A DNA stretch of 11,427 nt from Pseudomonadota bacterium (GTDB taxonomy: Bacteria > Myxococcota_A > Polyangia > Fen-1088): assembly GCA_017881285.1 (NCBI GenBank), contig JADGRD010000055.1, positions 1-11,427 on the forward strand, in the 5' to 3' direction. Numbering within the stretch: the first letter of the stretch is position 1; every line of letters starts with the position of its first letter. Positions 5,718 to 11,427 of this stretch are shown one piece after another. The position numbers and the translations under genes were made by a program. A model generated the notes under the pieces. The model saw nothing but the letters and a program-made list of their open reading frames with translations. It was not told the DNA's origin and did no database searches.

Positions 5718-7145
5718 TCACGCTTTCGCCGCGGGGGTTGGCCGTCGCGGCCTGCGGGCCGCGACTACACCGGCCGCGATGAGCAGGGTGACCAAGATCC
5801 CGGCGATCCACCTGCCCAGGTGCCCGCGGGTGGGCAGGCCGTTCACGGTCAGGCGCAGCGGCTGACCCGGGGGCAGACTGTCGAGGTCGTACATGCGCAG
5901 CTCGTTGCCGTTGTCGTCGCGCTCGGCCGGGCGGGCACGTAGGCCGGGCGCGGAAACGCCGACGGAAAGCGTGGCCGGGATCATGACCAGCCCGCCCTGC
6001 ATGCCGAGCGGCATGGGTTGCACGATCTCGACCTCGGGCGTTTCGTGCATGCCGAGTACGCAGCCGACGCGGATCTGCGCCGCCGCCGCCGGGTTGTCGG
6101 TCGGGGGCAGAAGACTGTGCAGGAGCGCGCCGGTGCCTTCCTTGAGCTCGACTTCTGCGCCGCCCGACATCTTTTCCGCGCCCGTGCAACCATCGGGCAG
6201 TGGAATGAGCAGCCCGCGCGGACCGGGATCGAAGACCTTGTCCGAGGTGTTCTCGACGACGAGGTTTTGCAGGAAGGCGAGGGAATCCTCGCGCAGCTCG
6301 ACCATCATGCGCGTGTTGGCGGAGACGCGCAGCACGGAGAGGTCGCTGGTCTTGCCGGGGATGCGCAACTCGCCGGCCGACCCGCGCTTGGCTTCGAGCG
6401 CGAAGGGTTGCGTGCCCATGCGCATGCCGTCGCGCTCGACCGCCGCGGCCCAGGGCACGCCCTCGCCGCTCTCCAGCCCGGCAAAGCGCGCGGTGCCGGA
6501 ATCGTCGGTGTCCGCGTGCTTGACCTCGACCCCGCCGGCGGCTTGCCGCGTGCGCGCGAGGTCCACGCGTACGCCCAGCATCGGCTTGCCGTCAGCGCCG
6601 AGAACGTGGATCTCGACGGCGCCGGCCGGCAGCTTGTCACTGGGCTCGATCTTGCCCGCGCGCACGCGGAGCGCCTTGCTGCCACCCCCCATGCCGTGCG
6701 GGCTTTGTCCCGTCATCTCGGCCATGGCCCCGGTCGCGTTGGCGCCGACGATCATGAGGAGGCGCGTGCCTCCCTCGGCCGGCACGGGAAATTCGGCGGT
6801 CGACAGGGGTTCGCCATCCACCTCGGCCTGCGCGCCGAAGGTGGCGCCTACCGGGACGTTCGAGAAGATGGCCCGGCCGTCATCGCCGGACTTCACGGTC
6901 GCCGACCCCTTCTTGCCGCTCGGCAGGGTCCACGAACCGACCACCGCCGCGCCCGCGATGGGCTCGGTCATCGATGGCCGCGTGAGGCGGACCGAGATGG
7001 TGCCCACCGGCAGATCCTGGACGAACAGTGGTGCGCTCATGGCGGCGCCATGGTCCGGCGGCATGTCCTGCGCGAAAACCGTGCTCCCAGCGAGCGCGAA
7101 GGCCAGCCCAACAACCACCGCGCCCAGGCCGGCTTTTCGGCTCAT
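5718..7145 (-). CDS. Unknown exported, C-terminally anchored protein heading the ccm operon
   Basis: A 475-residue protein that I do not recognise. Residues 1-26 are a Sec signal peptide (MSRKAG, hydrophobic core, VFAQ). Two regions look like beta-sandwich domains of the carboxypeptidase-regulatory/transthyretin type: about 48-135 (GAAVVGSW, then DDGRAIFSNVPVG) and about 176-265 (EIHVLGADGKPMLGVRV, then DDSGTARFAGL). A third region (268-440) holds the only two cysteines, C320 and C362. A membrane helix (about 445-463) and an RRPRR stop-transfer tail end the protein, so most of it should be periplasmic. Met/His-rich stretches occur at 28-36, 141-152 and 366-388. The gene ends 4 nt before ccmA, so a role in cytochrome c maturation is likely by context only. 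The start at 7145 is chosen for the signal peptide; no good ribosome binding site is seen, and the ATG at 7175 is an alternative. Confidence 0.8.
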   Translation of the reverse strand: MSRKAGLGAVVVGLAFALAGSTVFAQDMPPDHGAAMSAPLFVQDLPVGTISVRLTRPSMTEPIAGAAVVGSWTLPSGKKGSATVKSGDDGRAIFSNVPVGATFGAQAEVDGEPLSTAEFPVPAEGGTRLLMIVGANATGAMAEMTGQSPHGMGGGSKALRVRAGKIEPSDKLPAGAVEIHVLGADGKPMLGVRVDLARTRQAAGGVEVKHADTDDSGTARFAGLESGEGVPWAAAVERDGMRMGTQPFALEAKRGSAGELRIPGKTSDLSVLRVSANTRMMVELREDSLAFLQNLVVENTSDKVFDPGPRGLLIPLPDGCTGAEKMSGGAEVELKEGTGALLHSLLPPTDNPAAAAQIRVGCVLGMHETPEVEIVQPMPLGMQGGLVMIPATLSVGVSAPGLRARPAERDDNGNELRMYDLDSLPPGQPLRLTVNGLPTRGHLGRWIAGILVTLLIAAGVVAARRPRRPTPAAKA

Positions 7146-7196
7146 GAAGGTCGTGTTTTGGACTGGCAGACGCATGTCCTGGAATGTGTCGACCAT

Positions 7197-7255
7197 AGCA
7201 TGGGGCAGACGCCGGTTCTTGTCAGGTAGCCGGTTCGTCGAAATCCGAGCCGGTA
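7197..7255 (-). promoter_or_regulatory. Candidate promoter of the ccm operon with three direct repeats
   Basis: On the minus strand CTGACA (7220-7225) and CATGCT (7197-7202) are separated by 17 nt, a plausible sigma-70-type pair that would start transcription about 45 nt before the ATG at 7145. On the plus strand the heptamer GCCGGTT occurs at 7211-7217 and 7229-7235, and GCCGGTA at 7249-7255. The spacings are 18 and 20 nt, so the units lie within and just upstream of the promoter, roughly two helical turns apart. The promoter match is modest and the heptamer is GC-rich, so chance cannot be excluded. Confidence 0.35.
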
Positions 7256-7266
7256 ACTCCCACTTT

Positions 7267-8190
7267 CTAGCGGCCACCGGCGAAGTAGTCGCGCGGGCTG
7301 GCGCCGCGCAGGGCACGGAACACGCGGTGGAACTGCGAGTAGCTGCCGAAGCCGGCGGCGTACGCGGATTCGAGCAGGTTGCTGCCACCCGAGTCGACGA
7401 GCGACAGGAAGCGTTCGAGGCGAAGTTGGTTGCGGAAGTCGACCAGCGAAACGCCCGTGTCCGACTTGAACACGCGGGCGAGGCGCGACAGGCTGACGCC
7501 GATCTTCTTGGCGATGTCGCCACCGCGCAGGGATGGATCGTCGGTCAACATGCGCACCGCCGTGCCCACCGTCGGGTGCCGCGTCGCCGGGCCGTAGGTC
7601 ACCCTGCCGGACCCGCGCAGCGCTGTGAGACGGAGGCCCAGCACCGCGCAGAGCACGGCCGCTTCGGCTTGCCTGGTCGGGTCCACGGTGGCATTGGTCA
7701 GTCCGGCGTCGTTGTAGAGCATGGCGAGCGGGCGGCGAGACGAACGGACGGGTGTGCACGCCACCCAGCCCTGGCCCACCACCTTGGTTTCGGCCGCGCT
7801 GTTCACGATGATCGGGCAGTTGTCCGCGACGGTCCAGTGCGCCTCGCCCGACATCGCTCGCGCGAGGACGTGGTGGCCGGCTTCGTCGAGCTGAAACATG
7901 GAGTGGTGCTCGTCGATTACGTTACGCCGCAAGTCGGTGCCCCAGGAGCCGAGCATGAGGCCGAGCTGGTCGTCGTAGAGATAGAGCCCGGCACGGACCA
8001 GACCGACGGGGTCGAGCGCCAGCTCGACCGTGCGCTTGAGCAGGGCGTCGACCTCGTTGAGGGCGAAGAGATCTCCGAACGCCAGCAAGAGATCGACGGC
8101 GTCGGAACGTGTGCGACTGCCACCCCAGGTCGGCCGAGGCGGCTTCTTCCGGAGAATGACGGACCAATCGATGCGTCTCCGCTTGGACAT
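7267..8190 (-). CDS. AraC-type transcriptional regulator with GAF-like sensor domain
   Basis: A 307-residue cytoplasmic regulator. Residues about 30-190 resemble a GAF-like ligand-binding domain (alternating helices and strands such as AGLYLYDDQLGLMLGSWG and PLAMLYNDAG). Residues about 205-307 are an AraC-family DNA-binding domain with two helix-turn-helix units: GGDIAKKIGVSLSRLARVFK (223-242) and LLESAYAAGFGSYSQFHRVF (272-291), followed by the typical GASPRDYF end. The effector is not predictable. It diverges from the deacetylase-esterase operon, so that operon and its own gene are the likely targets; the ccm operon begins 121 nt downstream on the same strand. The ATG at 8190 has no visible ribosome binding site, and a candidate promoter would place the transcript start only a few bases upstream, so the mRNA may be nearly leaderless. 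Confidence 0.9.
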   Translation of the reverse strand: MSKRRRIDWSVILRKKPPRPTWGGSRTRSDAVDLLLAFGDLFALNEVDALLKRTVELALDPVGLVRAGLYLYDDQLGLMLGSWGTDLRRNVIDEHHSMFQLDEAGHHVLARAMSGEAHWTVADNCPIIVNSAAETKVVGQGWVACTPVRSSRRPLAMLYNDAGLTNATVDPTRQAEAAVLCAVLGLRLTALRGSGRVTYGPATRHPTVGTAVRMLTDDPSLRGGDIAKKIGVSLSRLARVFKSDTGVSLVDFRNQLRLERFLSLVDSGGSNLLESAYAAGFGSYSQFHRVFRALRGASPRDYFAGGR

Positions 8191-8202
8191 CGTATTGCGT
8201 CG

Positions 8203-8231
8203 AGCTTAGCCCCAACTATTTGGGGCAACAA
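8203..8231 (-). promoter_or_regulatory. Perfect 18-bp dyad within a candidate regulator promoter
   Basis: GCCCCAA (8209-8215) and TTGGGGC (8220-8226) are perfect inverted repeats around CTAT. On the minus strand a weak promoter reads TTGTTG (8226-8231), 17 nt, TAAGCT (8203-8208), so the dyad fills the spacer. This suits a repressor or autoregulatory operator for the adjacent AraC-type gene, and it also lies about 97 nt before the deacetylase start. The rest of the 132-nt divergent region (8191-8322) holds no clear plus-strand promoter that I can defend. Confidence 0.45.
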
Positions 8232-8322
8232 GCCGATGTCCGCCACATATGCAACCTCGTGGCCAGGGATGCGAAGACGCTTACGTGCGTGTCTGGGAGA
8301 CTCTGTCGCAGGAGGGAGTCCC

Positions 8323-9789
8323 ATGAAGTCCAAGGTGCTCGCAACATGTCTCGTCACTTTGCTGTCCCTGGCAGGTTGTTCGGGAGGAGGGACGACTGAG
8401 TCAGCCACGGGCGGTAGCTCGGGAACGGGCGGCCAGACGCAAACTGGCGGCTCCGGGAACATGGGCGGCAGCCCGGGGAGTGGCGGAACCACCAGCACGG
8501 GCGGCAGCTCGGCCTTCGGCGGGACGACGAGCTCCGGCGGCTCCGGCACGGGTGGCAGCTCGGCGACCGGCGGCAGGACCGGCACGGGCGGCAGCTCGGC
8601 CTTTGGCGGGACGACGAGCTCCGGCGGCGCCGGTTCGGGCGGCACGACCGCCACGGGTGGCACGACCGCCAAGGGTGGCAACCCTGGAAGCGGCGGCACG
8701 ACGGCTACTGGCGGTACGACGTCCAGGGGTGGGGCGGATGGCGGCGTGGATGGGACGACGGGAACGGGTGGGAGGGCGGCCACGGGCGGCACGACGAGCA
8801 CCGGCGGCGGCACGAGTGTCCCCGTCGGCGCTTCCGGTTATGCGGCCGCTGGTGCTAGCGGTCAGGCCAAGCCGAGCGGCAGCGCCACCACGGTAACCGT
8901 GCTCGACTGGGCTGGCTTCAAGACAGCGGTGTCTTTCACCTTCGACGACGCCAATTCCTCGCAGATCTCGAACTACACTGCCTTGCAGGCGCAGAACGAC
9001 AAAGGCAACAACGTGCGCTACACGTTCTACTTGCAGACAGGGAAGTCAGAAGCGGGCAATGCGATCTGGTCCACGGCCCACAAGGACGGTCACGAGCTCG
9101 GCAATCACACCAAGAGCCACCAATCAGCTGCGACCACGACGGACATCGACGCGGCCGAGACCTTCATCAAGAGCACGTTTGGCGTGACCTCGTACTCGGT
9201 CGCCGCGCCGAACGGCGATGCTTCGTATCAGACCGTGGTCGCGGGAATGAAAGAGTTCCTCACCAATCGCACGGCGGGCAACGGCGGGGGGATCGCGGCG
9301 ACCGACTCTCCGAGCAGCAAGCAGTGGCAGCTTCCCTGCATCATTCCGTCTACCGGCGCCTCGGCGTCGGCGATGGAGAGCTCGATCAGCTCGGCCATCG
9401 GCACCTCGAAGTGGGTCACCTTCCTGGTCCACGGATTCAGCGGCGGCAGCGACGGGGCCTATCAACCGGTCGCCATCGGTGAATTCACGAGCACTGTGTC
9501 CTGGGCCAAGACCCAGGGGACCATCTGGATCGACACCGTGGAGAACGTCTCCGCGTACTGGATTGCGGAGAACGGCTTCAAGAAGCTCACGCCGGCGACC
9601 TCGGGAACCGACAAGACGTGGACGTGGAAGACCACCGATTTCAACACCCCATTCCCGCCCGGCAAATACCTGCGCGTGAAGACCGATGGCGGCACCCTCA
9701 AGCAGGGCAGCACCGTGCTTAACTGGGACGACCACGGTTACTACGAGGTTTCCCTCGATGCAGGGACACTGACGCTGTCTGCGCAGTAA
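8323..9789 (+). CDS. Lipoprotein polysaccharide deacetylase (CE4/NodB type)
   Basis: A 488-residue protein. The start ATG has GGAGGGAG at 8311-8318. Residues 1-19 are a lipoprotein signal with lipobox LAGC and lipidated C19. Residues about 25-165 are a Gly/Thr/Ser linker built of TGG-type repeats. The NodB domain (about 195-405) shows TFDD (D208, D209) and H262-xxx-H266 in GNHTKSH, the metal-binding Asp-His-His set, plus H370 in FLVHGF as the probable catalytic His. The RxPxG motif reads AAPNG (294-298), so the usual Arg is missing. A C-terminal beta-rich module (about 430-488, KTWTWKTTDF to the end) is unassigned and could bind carbohydrate. The family removes acetyl groups from chitin, peptidoglycan or xylan; pairing with the next gene favours a plant-type polysaccharide, but this is inference. 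The open frame continues far upstream (to 5893) only because it is antisense to other genes. Confidence 0.9.
   Translation: MKSKVLATCLVTLLSLAGCSGGGTTESATGGSSGTGGQTQTGGSGNMGGSPGSGGTTSTGGSSAFGGTTSSGGSGTGGSSATGGRTGTGGSSAFGGTTSSGGAGSGGTTATGGTTAKGGNPGSGGTTATGGTTSRGGADGGVDGTTGTGGRAATGGTTSTGGGTSVPVGASGYAAAGASGQAKPSGSATTVTVLDWAGFKTAVSFTFDDANSSQISNYTALQAQNDKGNNVRYTFYLQTGKSEAGNAIWSTAHKDGHELGNHTKSHQSAATTTDIDAAETFIKSTFGVTSYSVAAPNGDASYQTVVAGMKEFLTNRTAGNGGGIAATDSPSSKQWQLPCIIPSTGASASAMESSISSAIGTSKWVTFLVHGFSGGSDGAYQPVAIGEFTSTVSWAKTQGTIWIDTVENVSAYWIAENGFKKLTPATSGTDKTWTWKTTDFNTPFPPGKYLRVKTDGGTLKQGSTVLNWDDHGYYEVSLDAGTLTLSAQ
8407..8817 (+). repeat. Gly/Thr/Ser-rich coding repeat of the deacetylase linker
   Basis: Short TGG, SGG and GGTT units are repeated throughout. 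A 46-nt segment at 8496-8541 recurs at 8583-8628 with a single C/T difference, 87 nt (29 codons) apart. It encodes TGGSSAFGGTTSSGG both times. This points to recent in-frame duplication. The repeat gives long open frames on the other strand rich in Pro and Val, which are not genes. Confidence 0.85.
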
Positions 9790-9822
9790 CTCGCAATTGA
9801 ATCGAGCGGAGGCTTTCCCATC

Positions 9823-11304
9823 ATGAATCGAAACCGTATCAGCGTTTGTGCGGTTCTTGCGGCCGTCCTTGGATTGCTCGCGGCTTCGCCGTGCCTTGCG
9901 GCTTGGCAGAGTAACTACAGCTTCGGGGCCACCTTGCAGGGGGATCTCTACACCCCCAGCAAGTTAGGCACACCGCCCGCGATCCTTGTCGCAATACATT
10001 ACTGCAGCGGGAACTCGTCAAACGCACACGGTTGGTTCCAGACGGCCGCTGACACTAACGGGTTTTACATCATCGCTCCGAATGCGGGTAAGAACTGTTT
10101 CGATTCCAGCGCTAGCCGCGATGGCGATAAGGCAGCCATTGTCAAGATGGTAGATGTAGTGGTGAAGCTAGGCGGCGACAAGAGCCGAGTCTTCGCGGCA
10201 GGATTGTCCTCAGGCGGGTGCATGACCAATACGCTCCTCGCCATTTATCCAGACATCTTTGTTGGAGGTGCGGCGATGCCCGGTTTTCCCGCCGGGACCT
10301 GGCCTGCCGGCGACACCAGCTGTACCAAATGCGGTTCGAGTCCGCCCAACCAAACTGCCCAACAATGGGGCGACATGGCGCGCAAAGTCTTTTCCTGGAG
10401 CGGCACATACCCTTGCGTTCAGCAATGGGTCGGCGGCGCCGACGAATACAACTTCAACGCCTATCTACCCGACGTGGCTGCGCAGTTTACCAACCTCATG
10501 GGCATCAGCGGCACCGGCACCGCGGGGAGCGGCGCCCCGAGCGGGTGGACTCGGACTGTGTACAAGGACACCTCCGGAAACGTGAGGGTGGAAACAAACC
10601 TCGGTCCATCAACCCAGAAGCACGACCTGTCTAGTGCCGGTCTGTTTGGCAACGTCATTACCTTCCTCGGCCTCGACAAGCCCACCGGCGCTTGTGGCAT
10701 CACCAGCACCGGCACCGGTGGCGCTGGCGGAACAGGTGGCACGACCGGGGCCACCGGCGGCACTTCGGGCGGCGGGGGCACCGGCGGGGCCAAGGATGGC
10801 AGCGCGGACGGCGCGAGAGACGGCGGCACGGATGCGTCCGGCACGGGCGGCAATCCGGGCACGGGCGGCGCCAGCAGTAAGGGCGGCACGGGCGGCCCTA
10901 GCGGCAGCGGTGGCACGACCGCAAGCGGCGGCACGGTTGGCAGCGGCGGCACCAGCGCGAGCGGCGGTACGGTCGGTACCGGTGGTAGTTCGAGTAGTGG
11001 CGGCGGCTCCGGCAGCGGCGGCGCAACCGGCACCGGTGGTACGACCGGCAGCGGCGGCAGCAGCGCGAGCGGCGGCTCGGGTGGCAGTGGTGGCAGTGGT
11101 GGCAGTGGTGGGGCGCCAGCCAGCGGCGGCAGCTCCGGAAGCAGCGGCAACGCCAGCAGTGGTGGGACCACCGGAAACAACAATGGCAACAGCGCCGGCT
11201 GTGCCTGCGCCCTGGGCGCCGGCAACGGACGTGGTGGTGCAACTGCCATGATGGTTGCGGCCCTGCTTGGCCTGGCGGTTCTCCGTCGCAGACGGCGCGG
11301 GTAG
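9823..11304 (+). CDS. Secreted PHB-depolymerase-like/CE1-like esterase with MYXO-CTERM-like tail
   Basis: A 493-residue protein, 33 nt after the deacetylase gene, with GGAGG at 9808-9812. Residues 1-26 are a Sec signal peptide ending CLA. The alpha/beta hydrolase domain (about 27-285) has the nucleophile elbow GLSSG (127-131, S129), D207 in GGADEY and H267 in QKHDL as a likely catalytic triad, and HYCSGNSSN near 59-67 as the probable oxyanion region. This fits the Esterase_phb group, which includes acetylxylan and feruloyl esterases as well as PHB depolymerases. A Gly-rich linker follows (about 294-457), then a MYXO-CTERM-like tail. Several Cys in the catalytic domain may form disulfides. The catalytic half has a lower GC content (131 of 240 bases by hand count at 10021-10260) than the linker or the neighbouring gene. 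The substrate is not certain: xylan acetate or ferulate esters seem likelier than PHB given the neighbour. Confidence 0.88.
   Translation: MNRNRISVCAVLAAVLGLLAASPCLAAWQSNYSFGATLQGDLYTPSKLGTPPAILVAIHYCSGNSSNAHGWFQTAADTNGFYIIAPNAGKNCFDSSASRDGDKAAIVKMVDVVVKLGGDKSRVFAAGLSSGGCMTNTLLAIYPDIFVGGAAMPGFPAGTWPAGDTSCTKCGSSPPNQTAQQWGDMARKVFSWSGTYPCVQQWVGGADEYNFNAYLPDVAAQFTNLMGISGTGTAGSGAPSGWTRTVYKDTSGNVRVETNLGPSTQKHDLSSAGLFGNVITFLGLDKPTGACGITSTGTGGAGGTGGTTGATGGTSGGGGTGGAKDGSADGARDGGTDASGTGGNPGTGGASSKGGTGGPSGSGGTTASGGTVGSGGTSASGGTVGTGGSSSSGGGSGSGGATGTGGTTGSGGSSASGGSGGSGGSGGSGGAPASGGSSGSSGNASSGGTTGNNNGNSAGCACALGAGNGRGGATAMMVAALLGLAVLRRRRRG
10702..11193 (+). repeat. Gly-rich coding repeat of the esterase linker
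   Basis: A low-complexity run of TGG, SGG and GGT units with one Asp-rich island (KDGSADGARDGGTD). Three perfect copies of the 9-mer GGTGGCAGT lie at 11080-11106 and encode GGS units. The unit size is a multiple of three, so slippage changes linker length without a frameshift. Composition and repeat type match the linker of the preceding deacetylase. Confidence 0.85.
11194..11304 (+). other. MYXO-CTERM-like C-terminal sorting signal (within the esterase gene)
   Basis: The last 36 residues contain C460 and C462 in GCAC, a hydrophobic segment (ATAMMVAALLGLAVL) and a terminal RRRRRG. Cys, membrane helix and Arg cluster is the tripartite pattern of MYXO-CTERM domains, which are recognised in Myxococcota by myxosortase-type intramembrane proteases for surface attachment or release. 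The match is by pattern, not by a profile search. Confidence 0.75.
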
Positions 11305-11313
11305 CTGGATACT

Positions 11314-11343
11314 GCGGCTCACGTCATGAATGGCGTGAGCCGC
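11314..11343 (+). terminator. Perfect hairpin after the esterase gene
   Basis: GCGGCTCACG (11314-11323) and CGTGAGCCGC (11334-11343) are perfect 10-bp arms around a 10-nt loop, starting 10 nt after the stop codon. No U-tract follows, so it is a terminator-like or 3'-end-protecting structure rather than a textbook intrinsic terminator. The remaining 84 nt to the window end show no gene I can support. Confidence 0.6.
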
Positions 11344-11427
11344 GTCGGCGAGGCGCATTCCCGCCGCGGGATGGTTATGGTGTACTGGTGCTCGACAGTG
11401 GCCAGTAGCGTAAATCAAGACAACGCA

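Noticed and set aside
5893..8322. Upstream extension of the deacetylase frame by about 810 codons
   Set aside because: The extension is antisense to the ccm-linked gene and the AraC-type gene. The ATG at 8323 has a good ribosome binding site and is followed by a proper lipoprotein signal.
7917..8813. Minus-strand Pro/Val-rich open frame opposite the deacetylase linker
   Set aside because: It is the reverse complement of the Gly/Thr repeat; the PPV pattern arises from GGC and ACG codons read backwards. The same applies to 10461-11249.
8407..11193. CRISPR-like or tandem noncoding repeat arrays
   Set aside because: The repeats are short, in frame and encode Gly-rich linkers; there are no evenly sized unique spacers.
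1..11427. tRNA, rRNA, transposase or phage genes
   Set aside because: I found no cloverleaf-type sequence, conserved rRNA segment, transposase motif or terminal repeats on either strand.

Overview
The window is GC-rich (roughly 65-70% in most genes) and fits a Myxococcota/Polyangia-type soil bacterium. The grounds are a C-terminal MYXO-CTERM-like sorting tail (two Cys, a membrane segment, an Arg cluster), a lipoprotein with a very long Gly/Thr/Ser linker of the kind common in that group, and a CcmABCD set with a short CcmD-like protein. The taxonomic call is inference; no rRNA or marker gene is present.

Left part (1-3310, all minus strand): an incomplete secreted VIT-VWA protein that runs off the left edge, a HAD phosphatase, and a small secreted protein with a possible TonB-C/AgmX-like C-terminal fold. 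The VIT-VWA gene and the small secreted gene share the same 5' leader: a 27-nt block matching at 21 positions, and an identical 23-nt block that contains the ribosome binding site. They are therefore probably co-regulated, although the HAD gene lies between them.

Middle (3311-7266, minus strand): a compact cytochrome c maturation operon. It is headed by an unrecognised exported protein with a C-terminal membrane anchor, followed by ccmA, ccmB, ccmC and ccmD with gaps or overlaps of only a few bases. A strong hairpin lies just past ccmD and probably ends the transcript. CcmAB form the ABC transporter core, CcmC handles heme, and CcmD is its small helper. No ccmE, F, G or H is in view.

Right part: a GAF/AraC-type regulator (minus) diverges from a two-gene plus-strand operon. 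That operon encodes a lipoprotein polysaccharide deacetylase (CE4/NodB) and a PHB-depolymerase-like esterase (CE1-like) with a MYXO-CTERM-like tail. The two enzymes carry the same kind of Gly-rich linker at opposite ends, so one appears tethered through its N-terminus and the other through its C-terminus. The likely shared task is deacylation of a polysaccharide such as acetylated xylan at or near the cell surface, perhaps under the AraC regulator. A perfect 18-bp dyad sits in the divergent intergenic region, and a perfect 10-bp hairpin follows the esterase gene.

The strongest leads are the opposite-end tethered esterase pair, the unknown first gene of the ccm operon, the duplicated leader, and matching heptad tails on CcmC and CcmD.
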